A DNA stretch of 64,000 nucleotides from Flavobacteriaceae bacterium Ap0902 (GCA_009835005.1 WTFG01000006.1:146866-210865), one strand, 5' to 3'. Positions 1 through 9,146 are shown, counted from the first letter of the stretch. Numbers and translations: made by a program. The notes: generated from the sequence alone by a model not told the origin.

Positions 1-1
1 T

Positions 2-547
2 GAGGATTTTAATTTAGAATATGCCTACAAGAATGGGGAATATCATATTCATAATGATCAAGTACCATTGCATAAATTTTACACCTTGGCGATCACGCCA
101 GAAGGAATCCCTACCCATCAATTAGACAAAGCAGTGATAGCTGTACAATATAATTATGGCAGACGTAAAGTGACAGATTATTTCCCAACCACTTACAAGA
201 ACGGGAAATTAATTGCAGAAGTTAGAGATTTTGGCGTGTTCAAGATAGAAGTAGATGATCAAAAGCCTACGATTCTGCCTATCAATGTGAAAAAGGGTGC
301 TACATATAGTAATAGAAATTCACTTTTGAAGTTTAAAATAAAAGACAATCAATCTGGAATAGAGAAACACGATGTATATATAGATAGTCAATGGATTCTT
401 AGCACTTATGATAAGAAAAATAGTTTACTCACCATAGATTTAGCATCAGAGGGAATCAAAGCCGGAAATCATTCATTAGAATTAAAAGTAACCGATGGTA
501 AGAATAATACAGCAACATTTACAACAAATTTTAAAAAAGCGGATTAA
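2..547 (+). CDS. M23 family metallopeptidase, C-terminal fragment (5' end outside window)
   Basis: The reading frame is open from base 2, so the gene starts before the window and only about 181 C-terminal residues are visible. A TTG at 68 is an internal codon, not a start. The visible part looks like the beta-rich C-terminal region that follows the LytM/M23 zinc domain in flavobacterial cell-wall peptidases: a segment ending in PTILPINVKKG, then an Ig-like module with KIKDNQSGI and a closing VTDGKNNTATF. The catalytic HxxxD and HxH motifs would lie upstream and cannot be checked. Such enzymes cleave peptidoglycan cross-links in the periplasm. The last 53 bases overlap the TonB-dependent receptor gene, suggesting co-transcription. 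Family assignment rests on resemblance of the tail only. Confidence 0.6.
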   Translation, partial: EDFNLEYAYKNGEYHIHNDQVPLHKFYTLAITPEGIPTHQLDKAVIAVQYNYGRRKVTDYFPTTYKNGKLIAEVRDFGVFKIEVDDQKPTILPINVKKGATYSNRNSLLKFKIKDNQSGIEKHDVYIDSQWILSTYDKKNSLLTIDLASEGIKAGNHSLELKVTDGKNNTATFTTNFKKAD

Positions 548-2729
548 TAAATCGTTTTTTCTATTGCCTATTGTATTCATAGGAGTCAATCTATGCGCAC
601 AAGAAGACAGCATATCTTTGGGAGAAGTTGTTTTCCAAGGAACCACCAGCCAGCCCATCACCGAAACAGAGATTAGTACACAAGATACCAAGTTAACCCC
701 TTCTTTAACAGGGAGTTTTACGGATATTTTGAAGACTTTGCCCTATGTGAGTGTCAATACAGAATTAAGTTCACAATACATGGTGAGAGGTGGTAACTTT
801 GACGAAAACCTGGTTTATGTCAATGGGATAGAAGTATATCGCCCCCAGTTAATTAGAGGAGGACAGCAAGAGGGATTGAATTTCTTAAATCCAGATATGG
901 CTGCGAATGTTTCCTTCTCTGCAGGAGGATGGGAAGCCAAGTATGGAGACAAAATGAGCAGTGTTTTAGACGTTATTTATAGAAGACCCAAAGAATTTGA
1001 GGCTGGTGCAACACTCAGCATGATGGGAGGAAATCTAACCGTGGGTGGATCTACCCAAGATCAGAAATTTTCTGCTTTAATAGGAGCACGGTATCTCAAT
1101 AGAAATTTAATATTAAATACGCTGGATGGTGATACAGAATTTAATCCACAATCTTATGACATTCAAACGAATCTAGAATATCAATTCAATGAAAAGTGGA
1201 GACTTAATTTCATAGGAAACTTTGCACAAACTTTATTTGAACAAGTTCCTAACACCAGAACCACCAACTTTGGAACATTAGAAAATCCATTCTCACTCAC
1301 TGTGTTCTACGATGGTAGAGAGGAGGATAGATATCAAACGTCCTTTGGTACCTTATCTTTGCACCATAAACCAAGTGCCCATTTGAATTTAACCTTAGAC
1401 GTATTTGCCTATCACACGGCAGAGGAAGAATATTTTGATATCCAGGGCGCCTATTTAATTCGTCAATTAGCAGATGATTCTAGCGGCGTAACGACAACAT
1501 TAGATATCGGGGGACAGATAGACCACGCTAGAAATGATTTAGATATGTTAGTGGCTGGTATTCAACACCGTGGTAAATATAAATTCAATGCCAATAATAA
1601 CATAGAATGGGGCTTCACGTTACAAAAAGAAGACAGCAAAGATTTACTCAATGAATGGCAATTAATAGACTCTGCAGGGTATAATATCAATCCCTACAAT
1701 CCCAGAGGAAACTTCTATCCCGGCCAATATGACCCAGGAGATTTAGAATTAAATTATGCCTTTAATGCTGCCAATAATTTAAAAACCAATCGCTTAAGTG
1801 GATATTTACAATACAGCAAAAAGTGGCTTTGGGATAGAACCAGAGTATTATTCAATGCTGGTGTTAGAGCAACCTATTGGGATTTAAATGAGGAACTGAA
1901 TATAAGCCCAAGAGCACAAATCGCCCTAAAACCCGATTGGAACGGAGACCACACCTTTCGCTTAGCAGGTGGATATTACGTACAACCCCCATTCTACAAA
2001 GAACTTAGAAGAGTAGACGGTAGCCTCAATACAGATATAAAATCACAAAAATCCATTCATGCCATTGCAGGTCATGATTATGAATTCCAAATGTTTGATA
2101 GACCATTCAAATTATCTACAGAAGTTTATTATAAAAACATGAAAGATTTAATCCCTTATTATTTAGATAATGTGAGGATTAGATACTACGGAGAAAACAG
2201 TTCAGAAGGGAGAGCCTATGGTATAGACGCAAGACTCTTCGGGGCTTTTGTAGACGGAGCCGATTCCTGGTTAAGCCTATCTTATGGCAAAGTAGAAGAA
2301 GACATAGAAGACAGAGGGTGGATATCTAGACCAACCGATCCAGCATTCAAAGCATCCCTTTTCTTCCAAGATTACATGCCATTATTTGAGGATTTTAAAG
2401 TAAGCACAACATTGGTTTACGCCACTGGATTGCCCAACGGCTCACCCGTTCTCACAGACCCTTATGCTTTTCAACAGCGTCTACCAGACTATAAAAGAGT
2501 AGATATAGGTTTATTAAAAGTATTCAAAGACGATAGAATAGATACCAGCATTCCATTTTTAAATTCATTCAAAGAATTTGCGATAGGGCTAGATATCTTC
2601 AACGTATTTGATATCCAAAACACCGTATCCAATCAATGGATTAGAGACGTGAATTCCAATGCGATTTATGGTGTCCCCAACCGCTTAACAGGCAGATTCT
2701 TTAATGGAAAAATCATCATGAAGTTTTAG
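495..2729 (+). CDS. TonB-dependent outer membrane receptor
   Basis: Outer membrane receptor of 744 residues. After a signal peptide ending at CAQ (about residue 36) comes a plug domain, roughly residues 50-165, with FTDILKTLPYVSV, the MVRGGNFDENLVYVNGIEV strand and GWEAKYGDKMSSVLDV. The rest is beta-barrel ending in a terminal Phe (KIIMKF), the usual barrel signal. No carboxypeptidase-like N-terminal domain and no SusD partner are present, so this is not an obvious SusC; the substrate is unknown. The ATG at 495 gives an unusually long basic region before the hydrophobic core. An ATT at 543, overlapping the upstream stop as ATTAA, would give a near-ideal signal peptide beginning INKSFFLLP. The start is therefore uncertain. 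Confidence 0.88.
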   Translation: MVRIIQQHLQQILKKRINKSFFLLPIVFIGVNLCAQEDSISLGEVVFQGTTSQPITETEISTQDTKLTPSLTGSFTDILKTLPYVSVNTELSSQYMVRGGNFDENLVYVNGIEVYRPQLIRGGQQEGLNFLNPDMAANVSFSAGGWEAKYGDKMSSVLDVIYRRPKEFEAGATLSMMGGNLTVGGSTQDQKFSALIGARYLNRNLILNTLDGDTEFNPQSYDIQTNLEYQFNEKWRLNFIGNFAQTLFEQVPNTRTTNFGTLENPFSLTVFYDGREEDRYQTSFGTLSLHHKPSAHLNLTLDVFAYHTAEEEYFDIQGAYLIRQLADDSSGVTTTLDIGGQIDHARNDLDMLVAGIQHRGKYKFNANNNIEWGFTLQKEDSKDLLNEWQLIDSAGYNINPYNPRGNFYPGQYDPGDLELNYAFNAANNLKTNRLSGYLQYSKKWLWDRTRVLFNAGVRATYWDLNEELNISPRAQIALKPDWNGDHTFRLAGGYYVQPPFYKELRRVDGSLNTDIKSQKSIHAIAGHDYEFQMFDRPFKLSTEVYYKNMKDLIPYYLDNVRIRYYGENSSEGRAYGIDARLFGAFVDGADSWLSLSYGKVEEDIEDRGWISRPTDPAFKASLFFQDYMPLFEDFKVSTTLVYATGLPNGSPVLTDPYAFQQRLPDYKRVDIGLLKVFKDDRIDTSIPFLNSFKEFAIGLDIFNVFDIQNTVSNQWIRDVNSNAIYGVPNRLTGRFFNGKIIMKF

Positions 2730-2788
2730 AAGCCAGGAACCTGCTTTCTCTTCCAATCTTTTATAACTATCTTTACAAATAAACTAAA

Positions 2789-2817
2789 AAAAGGAGCTTC
2801 CTCTGGTCGCTCTTTTT
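2789..2817 (+). terminator. Rho-independent terminator after the TonB-dependent receptor
   Basis: AAAAGGAGC pairs with GCTCTTTTT with one G-T wobble, around an 11-base loop, 60 bases after the receptor stop. The stem is AT-rich and only moderately stable. Confidence 0.5.
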
Positions 2818-2944
2818 CGTCGCTATTTGTTAGCAGATAGTTACAAAAGGATTTCCACGCCAATCAGGGCTAAAGAAGAATGTGTAGACCATCATTTCAA
2901 AAATTGGCATAAAATATGAAAACTACTTATATAAATCTATAAGA

Positions 2945-4108
2945 ATGAAAAAGAATTCAGCGAATGATGTCTTTTGGACTAGTGGTAATGGCAAAGATTT
3001 TTTAGAATGGGCAAATATATCCTTGGATGATTTAAAACAAAAGGATACATATAGTCCAGAATTGTTTTATGAATATGACGAGCAAGTAGACGAACTCACA
3101 AGTAAATGGCTTCAGAATGGAGATTTCAAAAAGATTATGCAGTCACTGCATCAATCAGAAAGTAATCCATCAGAACTACCCCTAACTTATTTAAACTGGA
3201 AAGAGCGATTCAATGACATTCCAGGTTGGGTAGATATGGAATTAATCGAGCAAGGATGTAATCTCTCTGAAAGAAGTGGACTTAATGGCTTATTGGTTCT
3301 TCGTAATTTTGCACTGTTAGGAGGCTACAATTTTGTAAATCTTACCAAACCTCTCGTAGTTACAGGTGCACTAGAAAAAGGTGCTGTTCACAGGTTATAC
3401 TACACACTTAATTTTTGGATAGAAGTCTCTAGAAATGGAGTCAACAGCCAACAGCGCAGGCGTGAGGCATGTATTCAAACCAGGCTTGTACATGCTGTTT
3501 CTAGATTAAATATTTTAAAAAAACAACCTGATTGGAATCAAGATTTATACGGTGTTCCCATTAATTTTGCAGATATGGTAGCCACCAATATTGCTTTCAC
3601 CGTATATTATTTATATGGCTTAGACCGTTTGAATTTTTCTTACACAGCAGCGGAAGAGGCGGGTATATTCCACTTATGGAAATACGTCACCTATTTATTA
3701 GGGGTACCTTTGGATATGATCCCTAATAACAAAGAAGAAGCCATTGCATATTTTTATTTTTGGACGCAGTATCAAGGTTCGCCAGACCAAGATTCATTAA
3801 AACTTGTACAGGCATTGCTAGAAGAAAATACACCGATTGAACTATTAAAATTAGATATCATCAAAAGAAATATGAGTTATATTCATCATAGTATAGCGAA
3901 TTATTTAATAGATGAAAAAATTAGACGTGATCTTGAGATTCCCCCAGTGAGATTCAGTAGCATAATACCCAAAGCGATCAAAATGAAGAACAGCGTTCAT
4001 TCTGGATCCAAGGATGCACAGATCAGAGAAGGCAGAAAACAACAAGCCAGTATTTTAGAAGATTATAAAAATAGGGCTTCTAAAACTTATTCTGAGTTTT
4101 CTAAATAA
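2945..4108 (+). CDS. Oxygenase MpaB / latex-clearing-protein (DUF2236) family protein
   Basis: The 387-residue protein resembles the MpaB/Lcp family of b-type haem proteins. The diagnostic stretch is TRLVHAVSRLNIL (residues 179-191), matching the family's RLxHAxVR signature, in which the His (here H183) is an axial haem ligand in characterised Lcp enzymes. Upstream helices carry GLNGLLVLRNFALLGGYNF and WIEVSRNGVN, downstream is a helical region with DMVATNIAFTVYYLYGLDRL. There is no signal peptide, so it should be cytoplasmic, unlike secreted rubber oxygenases. Members cleave polyisoprene or act in toxin biosynthesis, but most flavobacterial ones have no known substrate. It stands alone between the receptor and a structured repeat. 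Confidence 0.75.
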   Translation: MKKNSANDVFWTSGNGKDFLEWANISLDDLKQKDTYSPELFYEYDEQVDELTSKWLQNGDFKKIMQSLHQSESNPSELPLTYLNWKERFNDIPGWVDMELIEQGCNLSERSGLNGLLVLRNFALLGGYNFVNLTKPLVVTGALEKGAVHRLYYTLNFWIEVSRNGVNSQQRRREACIQTRLVHAVSRLNILKKQPDWNQDLYGVPINFADMVATNIAFTVYYLYGLDRLNFSYTAAEEAGIFHLWKYVTYLLGVPLDMIPNNKEEAIAYFYFWTQYQGSPDQDSLKLVQALLEENTPIELLKLDIIKRNMSYIHHSIANYLIDEKIRRDLEIPPVRFSSIIPKAIKMKNSVHSGSKDAQIREGRKQQASILEDYKNRASKTYSEFSK

Positions 4109-4110
4109 AA

Positions 4111-4241
4111 AAGTAACTGTCTCAAAATACCGCTTTTATCACCCCGAATTTATTTCAGGGTCTCATAATAAACTGGTTAGTAATTGATTAATAATCTTAA
4201 TCAATTATTAACCAGTTTTCAAGGTTTTGAGATGGCTACTT
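4111..4241. repeat. Structured intergenic repeat, copy 1 (131 bp)
   Basis: The ends are inverted copies: AAGTAACTGTCTCAAA on the left and TTTTGAGATGGCTACTT on the right. Inside are two hairpins: a short one (CCCCGAA...TTCAGGG) and a long foldback whose arms begin AACTGGTTAGTAATTG and end TATTAACCAGTT, with a single G-T wobble over about 21 pairs. Copy 2 is at 11029-11163 and shares the ends and the central part (TTTCAGGGTCTCATAATAAA). It fills the gap between convergent genes, so it may act as a two-way terminator. A small non-autonomous mobile element is possible; no target-site duplication is evident. Confidence 0.85.
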
Positions 4242-4269
4242 CTAATAATATATTAGATGGAACTAACCT

Positions 4270-5982
4270 TTATTGATCTAACTCTTTTTTAAGTGCTTCT
4301 ATTTTATCCAAAAGTCTCTTTTGAACTTTAACAAAATCTTCTGTTTTTTCCAAATCTTCTTTTACAGAGAAATAGAATTTAATTTTAGGTTCTGTCCCAG
4401 AAGGTCTTGCTGCAATCTTGCTACCATCCTCTGTATAGAAAATCAGCACATTAGATGCTGGTAAATCAATTGATTTCTTTTCGCCCGTTTTTATATCTAT
4501 TGAATAGCCTTCTTTATAATCATTTAATTTAACGACAGGGCTTCCGTCAAAAGATTTTGGTGGATTTGCTCTCCAGTCTGCCATCATTTGTTTGATTTCT
4601 TCTGCTCCACTAATGCCTGGTTTTCTAATAGAAATTAAATCCTCTTGATACACTTTCGTTTTGTCATAAGCCTCAATCATTTTCTTATAGAAACTGCTGC
4701 CTTCTGCTTTGGCTTTTGCAGCGATATGACAGGCTAATAATGTGGAAGAAACAGAGTCTTTGTCCCTCACAAAATCACCTACCATAAACCCGAAACTTTC
4801 TTCACCACCGCCTATAAATTTTTGCTTACCTTCTGCTTCACGAATCATTTTACCAATCCACTTAAATCCTGTAAGTCCAGTTTTGCATTCCACACCATAG
4901 AAATCTGCTAAGTCTAAAAATACATCAGAAGTTACAATGGTGGAGCCTATAAATTCGTTCCCATTTATCTTATTTTCTTCCTTTAGTTCTCCTAATAAAT
5001 AATCTATGAAAACTGTATTGGTTTGATTACCGTTGAGTAGTGTCATTTTACCGTCCAAATCTCTTACAGCTATGCCCAATCTATCCGCATCTGGATCTGT
5101 ACCAATGACAATATCTGCATCTACAGTATCTGCTAACTCCAAAGCCATTTTTAATGCTTCTGGCTCCTCTGGGTTGGGTGAAACCACCGTTGGGAAGTTT
5201 CCGCTAGGTTCTGCTTGTTCCTCGACTAAATGAACTTGTTCAAAACCTGCAGTTGTTAGCGCTTCTGGGGTAATAGCTACGGCCGTACCATGAATAGGTG
5301 TAAAGACAATTTTTAGATTTTTATATCCAGGTTGGTCATTTCTAGTACCGTGTTTAATACATTCTTTGATGAAATCATCATCTATTTGGTTATCTAGCGT
5401 TTCTATTAAATCTGGATTTCCATCAAATTGAATATCCTCTACCTTCACATTTTTAACTTCTTCTATGATTGCTATATCATTGGGTGGAACAATTTGAGCA
5501 CCATCATTCCAATATACTTTATACCCATTATATTCTGGGGGATTATGGGATGCCGTGAGTACAATACCCGCATCACATTGCAAGTGGCGAACGACAAAAC
5601 TGAGCTCTGGGGTAGGTCTAAATCCATCAAAAATATAGACCTTGATGCCATTGGCAGATAATACATCCGCTACAATCTGCATGAATTTACGGCTGTTATT
5701 ACGCACATCATGGGCAATAGCCATTTTTAATTCTTTGTTGGGGAAACTATTTTTTAGATGATTAGCTAGGCCTTGGGTGGCTGCACCCAACGTATATTTG
5801 TTAAGTCTGTTGGTGCCAACACCCATGATACCACGCATTCCGCCCGTTCCAAATTCTAAATCCTTATAAAATGATTCCTCTAACTCTGGGGAATTAGAAT
5901 CTATCATGGCTTGTACTGCTTTTCTAGTTTCTGGGTCATAACTTTCGCTCAACCAAACTTTTGCTCTATCTAAAGTACTCAT
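4270..5982 (-). CDS. Phosphohexomutase (phosphoglucomutase/phosphomannomutase family)
   Basis: Cytoplasmic alpha-D-phosphohexomutase, 570 residues, interconverting 1- and 6-phosphates of glucose or mannose. All four signature loops are seen: the phosphoserine loop TASHNPPEYNG (143-153, Ser145), the magnesium loop DPDADR (296-301), the sugar-specificity loop GGGEESFGF (391-399) and the phosphate-binding loop RPSGTEPK near residue 535. The EESFG loop resembles long bacterial enzymes of the PgcA type. It is the last gene of a minus-strand operon, 3 bases after the GIN lipoprotein gene. Whether glucose or mannose phosphate is preferred cannot be told from sequence. Confidence 0.92.
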   Translation of the reverse strand: MSTLDRAKVWLSESYDPETRKAVQAMIDSNSPELEESFYKDLEFGTGGMRGIMGVGTNRLNKYTLGAATQGLANHLKNSFPNKELKMAIAHDVRNNSRKFMQIVADVLSANGIKVYIFDGFRPTPELSFVVRHLQCDAGIVLTASHNPPEYNGYKVYWNDGAQIVPPNDIAIIEEVKNVKVEDIQFDGNPDLIETLDNQIDDDFIKECIKHGTRNDQPGYKNLKIVFTPIHGTAVAITPEALTTAGFEQVHLVEEQAEPSGNFPTVVSPNPEEPEALKMALELADTVDADIVIGTDPDADRLGIAVRDLDGKMTLLNGNQTNTVFIDYLLGELKEENKINGNEFIGSTIVTSDVFLDLADFYGVECKTGLTGFKWIGKMIREAEGKQKFIGGGEESFGFMVGDFVRDKDSVSSTLLACHIAAKAKAEGSSFYKKMIEAYDKTKVYQEDLISIRKPGISGAEEIKQMMADWRANPPKSFDGSPVVKLNDYKEGYSIDIKTGEKKSIDLPASNVLIFYTEDGSKIAARPSGTEPKIKFYFSVKEDLEKTEDFVKVQKRLLDKIEALKKELDQ

Positions 5983-5985
5983 GTT

Positions 5986-6711
5986 TTAATCGTTTAAAAT
6001 TTCACCATTATCTTTAACCTCCACGTCTTTTTGTGGGTTTCCTATATATCTTAAATTAGAGTTTTCTAAAACTCTACCTTTTAATTGCTTGTTTACTTTT
6101 GCCGTAACCTCTGATTCTCCACTCAGATCAACATCCATTACTTTCACATCCAGATCTTCTAAATTCACTGTGGCATATTCTTTTGCCTTGAGGTCTACAC
6201 TTGCCGCAGTACCTGTTAACTCAACTTCTGCCTTGTTATTAGCCTCGATATCTAGTTCTTTAGCATTTACATTGAATTGTCTGATGATAGATTCATTTTT
6301 AGCACCTAACTCTAAGTCATCAAAATTCAATAACTCAGAACTTTCCATCAATACCTTGCCTGCAATATTGATTTCATCTAATTGGGCATCATAATATAGA
6401 TACACGACATAGGATTCAAAAGAATTAACCTCCTCTTTTTCCCCAATATTCAATGTTTTATTTCTAACATAGATATCCATATTGTCTATTAGATTCTTGT
6501 GGGTTTGAACACTTAGATAAGAGGAATCATTGGGAATCAAAATCAATTTGAATTTCCCTTCTGCCTGGACTTCATTAAAAGAGTCTACTTGGTAATCTTG
6601 GGCTATACTAGCATCTCCTTCTCCTGTTAGAGAACCGTCACAACCAATTAGTAGTAAGATAATTGGTAAGAACATAAATAATCTATTCATAGAAATTTTT
6701 TTAGATGACAT
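5986..6711 (-). CDS. GIN-domain (DUF2807) lipoprotein
   Basis: Predicted lipoprotein of 241 residues. The signal peptide ends in the lipobox LLIGC (Cys24), so the mature protein should be membrane-anchored outside the cytoplasm. An internal Met at residue 8 would also give a good signal peptide. The body is a repetitive beta-strand ladder (FNEVQAEGKFKLILI, then alternating strand-turn units such as ELDIEANNKAEVELTG), typical of the GIN domain found in many Bacteroidota surface proteins. Function is unknown; the name 'auto-transporter adhesin head' given to the family is not supported by any feature here. It lies between a glycosyltransferase gene and the phosphohexomutase. Confidence 0.8.
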   Translation of the reverse strand: MSSKKISMNRLFMFLPIILLLIGCDGSLTGEGDASIAQDYQVDSFNEVQAEGKFKLILIPNDSSYLSVQTHKNLIDNMDIYVRNKTLNIGEKEEVNSFESYVVYLYYDAQLDEINIAGKVLMESSELLNFDDLELGAKNESIIRQFNVNAKELDIEANNKAEVELTGTAASVDLKAKEYATVNLEDLDVKVMDVDLSGESEVTAKVNKQLKGRVLENSNLRYIGNPQKDVEVKDNGEILND

Positions 6712-6726
6712 AAAGGTAGAATTTAA

Positions 6727-7686
6727 TCAGTTAAAACCCAAAGTATCGGACACTTGATATTCAGTTTCTGCACCTTTTGATCTAATCGTGATTTCTCCTA
6801 AAAAACCAGCAAGAAATAACTGAACTCCTATAATCATGCATACCAGAGCCAAATAAAACCAAGCATTATCAGAAACTAATCTAGCCGGTGTTCCTTGATA
6901 AACATGGTATAGTTTCTCTGCGCCAATCCAAAAAGTCATGATGAATCCTAGAATAAACATTAAGCTTCCTAATGCACCAAAGAGATGCATAGGTCTATGA
7001 CCAAACTTCCCTACAAACCAGAGTGTTATTAAATCTAAGAATCCATTGACAAACCGGCTACTCCCAAATTTAGAAATTCCATGTTTACGTGCTGTATGTT
7101 TTACTTTTTGCTCGCTAATCTTGGTGAAACCAGCATTTTTAGCGAGAACGGGTATATAGCGATGCATGTCACTGCGTAAATGAAGCGATTTCACCACTTC
7201 TTTTTTATACGCTTTCAGGCCACAATTAAAATCGTGAAGCGGCAATCCACTTGTTTTTCTAGCAACCGCATTGAATAGCTTGGATGGAATATTTTTAGTT
7301 AAAACTGGGTCTTGTCTTTTTTGTTTCCAGCCAGAAATTAAATGAAGGTTTTCGTCTGTGATTCTTTGGTATAAACCAGGGATTTCTTCTGGAAAATCTT
7401 GTAAATCCGCATCCATGGTCACAATAATATCTCCTTGTGCCATGTTAAAAGCTGCATTCAGTGCTTGGGCTTTTCCATAATTTTTACGGAATCTAATCGC
7501 TTTAACTTCTTGAGGAAACAACTGCTGTAAACCTGTAATTACATCCCAAGAGTTATCTGTACTGCCGTCATCTACAAAAATGATTTCATAACTATAATCT
7601 TCATTTAAGACTTCTTTGATTCTTCTATGAAGTTCAATGAGAGATTCCTCTTCATTTAATAAGGGTATAACAATGCTTAGATTCAT
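6727..7686 (-). CDS. Glycosyltransferase family 2, polyprenyl-phosphate sugar transferase type
   Basis: Family 2 (GT-A fold) glycosyltransferase of 319 residues. The start carries SIVIPLLNEEESL, then IIFVDDGSTDNSW and the metal-binding MDADLQDFPEEIP, a combination typical of DPM1/ArnC-like enzymes that load a sugar from a nucleotide donor onto a polyprenyl phosphate. Two membrane segments follow (about 233-255 and 273-295), as in ArnC/GtrB-type proteins. The gene overlaps the upstream DUF4199 gene by 4 bases, so the two are translationally coupled. Donor and acceptor are unknown. Confidence 0.88.
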   Translation of the reverse strand: MNLSIVIPLLNEEESLIELHRRIKEVLNEDYSYEIIFVDDGSTDNSWDVITGLQQLFPQEVKAIRFRKNYGKAQALNAAFNMAQGDIIVTMDADLQDFPEEIPGLYQRITDENLHLISGWKQKRQDPVLTKNIPSKLFNAVARKTSGLPLHDFNCGLKAYKKEVVKSLHLRSDMHRYIPVLAKNAGFTKISEQKVKHTARKHGISKFGSSRFVNGFLDLITLWFVGKFGHRPMHLFGALGSLMFILGFIMTFWIGAEKLYHVYQGTPARLVSDNAWFYLALVCMIIGVQLFLAGFLGEITIRSKGAETEYQVSDTLGFN

Positions 7687-8240
7687 TTTTTAGAAGGTGT
7701 CGTTTTAATTTTCCATAAAAATGTAATCATCAAGCCCAAACTCAAATTAAAGAAAGTGATTATCCCTAGAATTAAAGTGAAAACTCTATAAGTGAGTAAA
7801 TTCGTATTTCTCACGGCCTCTGAATTCACGACTTTAGCTACTTCTTCATATTCCCCATTCTCTTGAGCTTGTATTAGACTATAATCCAAATATTGCGTTT
7901 TGAGTAATTCAATACCATCTGGATCTACATAATAATAGTAGGCAAAAATAGCACACAAACTCATGATTCCAGCGATGAAACCTGGTAGGAATGTGAGCTT
8001 TAAAACTTTTAAAAATCCTCCGTTATTTTTAGCCGTCCAGCGCATCATATTATAGGCACCCATAAGAGCATATACAGATGTAATCACAAAAGCGTTGGCT
8101 ATACTGGTGGCTAAAATATATTGAAAATCAGAAATTTGAAAGTATTCATCTGTTTTAAAGAAAAATTGAACTGCAAAAAATATCAGTAGTGTGATTATAA
8201 ACAGTAATACTGCAGATTTCCGAATAATCGATTTTAGCAT
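7683..8240 (-). CDS. DUF4199 family membrane protein
   Basis: Small integral membrane protein, 185 residues, with four predicted membrane segments: about 8-27, 42-62, 82-104 and 150-176. The long extracytoplasmic loop between the third and fourth carries acidic residues (about 105-148). This layout fits DUF4199, a Bacteroidota-specific family of unknown function. It is the first gene of the operon with the glycosyltransferase (4-base overlap), GIN lipoprotein and phosphohexomutase. It could assist the glycosyltransferase, but this is inferred from gene order only. Confidence 0.75.
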   Translation of the reverse strand: MLKSIIRKSAVLLFIITLLIFFAVQFFFKTDEYFQISDFQYILATSIANAFVITSVYALMGAYNMMRWTAKNNGGFLKVLKLTFLPGFIAGIMSLCAIFAYYYYVDPDGIELLKTQYLDYSLIQAQENGEYEEVAKVVNSEAVRNTNLLTYRVFTLILGIITFFNLSLGLMITFLWKIKTTPSKK

Positions 8241-8262
8241 ACCTTAAATTTTAAAAGATTTG

Positions 8263-8270
8263 CAAAGATA
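8263..8270 (-). promoter_or_regulatory. Predicted -7 element (TATCTTTG) of the DUF4199 operon
   Basis: On the minus strand TATCTTTG matches the Bacteroidota -7 consensus TAnnTTTG, 22 bases before the ATG. No TTG is found at the expected -33 spacing. Confidence 0.45.
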
Positions 8271-8291
8271 GGGCGAAATTTCAACACTGTA

Positions 8292-9146
8292 TTAAAGGGT
8301 TGAAATTACGTCCAGAGATTTAGAAATCATCTCATCCATCAAGCCATGATAATCCTCAAGAAAATTACCTGTGGTGCGATTCGCTATAATTAAATTAATA
8401 GACAGGGCTTTGTGTCCTAATATATTAGAAAATGAATAAATGGCAGAGGTTTCCATCTCAAAATTGTCTAAACCACAAGCATGTAATTTATCCAAGAACT
8501 CATTATCTAATGATTTTAACCTCACCTCTCTACCTTGTGGTCCATAAAACCCAGAAAGAGAACCTGTGTTTCCTGCAACATATCCGTCAGAAAACTTATC
8601 AAATAATTCTTGGCTGCCCTCTGTAAAATAGAGTAGTGGTTTGATGTTTTCATAAGGAACTTTGTCTAAGAATTCATTTTTAAAGGATGCATCCTGATGA
8701 GCAGGATAGAATTTCATTAATCCATCAAATCCCACGCTCAATTTACTTTTAACAAAACTGCCTGCATCAATATTTGGGTTAACAGAGCCAGACGTTCCTA
8801 AACGAATGAAATTTAGACTCTTTTTTTCACTTTTGATTTGTCTATTTTTTAAGTCGACATTGGCCAATGCATCCAATTCATTGATTACAATATCTATGTT
8901 GTCTGTTCCAATACCAGAGGAAATCACCGTAAGTCTTTTACCATTTTTGGTTCCTGTATGGGTGACAAATTCCCTTTTAGATTTTTTAATTTCTACTTGA
9001 TCAAAAAATTTAGATACAGTTTCCACGCGTCCTGGATCCCCCACTAATATCACCGTATCTGCCATATCTTCTGGCAAAATATTTAAATGGTAAACACTGC
9101 CATCTGCATTTAATGGTAATTCTGATGCTAATATGGTTTTATTCAT
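8292..9146 (-). CDS. Nucleoside phosphorylase (uridine phosphorylase-like)
   Basis: Phosphorolytic nucleoside cleavage enzyme of the PNP/UDP family, 284 residues, cytoplasmic. Seen are the phosphate-binding ILVGDPGRVETV (about 33-44), ISSGIGTDNIDIVI, the FIRLGTSGSVNP loop and the nucleoside-binding FEMETSAIYSFS near the C-terminus, where MET and the preceding Glu contact ribose. The closest characterised enzymes are uridine phosphorylases, but base preference cannot be fixed by eye. It is 11 bases downstream of the SUI1-like gene on the same strand and may be co-transcribed with it. Confidence 0.85.
   Translation of the reverse strand: MNKTILASELPLNADGSVYHLNILPEDMADTVILVGDPGRVETVSKFFDQVEIKKSKREFVTHTGTKNGKRLTVISSGIGTDNIDIVINELDALANVDLKNRQIKSEKKSLNFIRLGTSGSVNPNIDAGSFVKSKLSVGFDGLMKFYPAHQDASFKNEFLDKVPYENIKPLLYFTEGSQELFDKFSDGYVAGNTGSLSGFYGPQGREVRLKSLDNEFLDKLHACGLDNFEMETSAIYSFSNILGHKALSINLIIANRTTGNFLEDYHGLMDEMISKSLDVISTL

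Noticed and set aside
68..70. TTG at 68 as start of the first gene
   Set aside because: The frame is open to the window edge and the residues before it fit the same domain; it is an internal codon.
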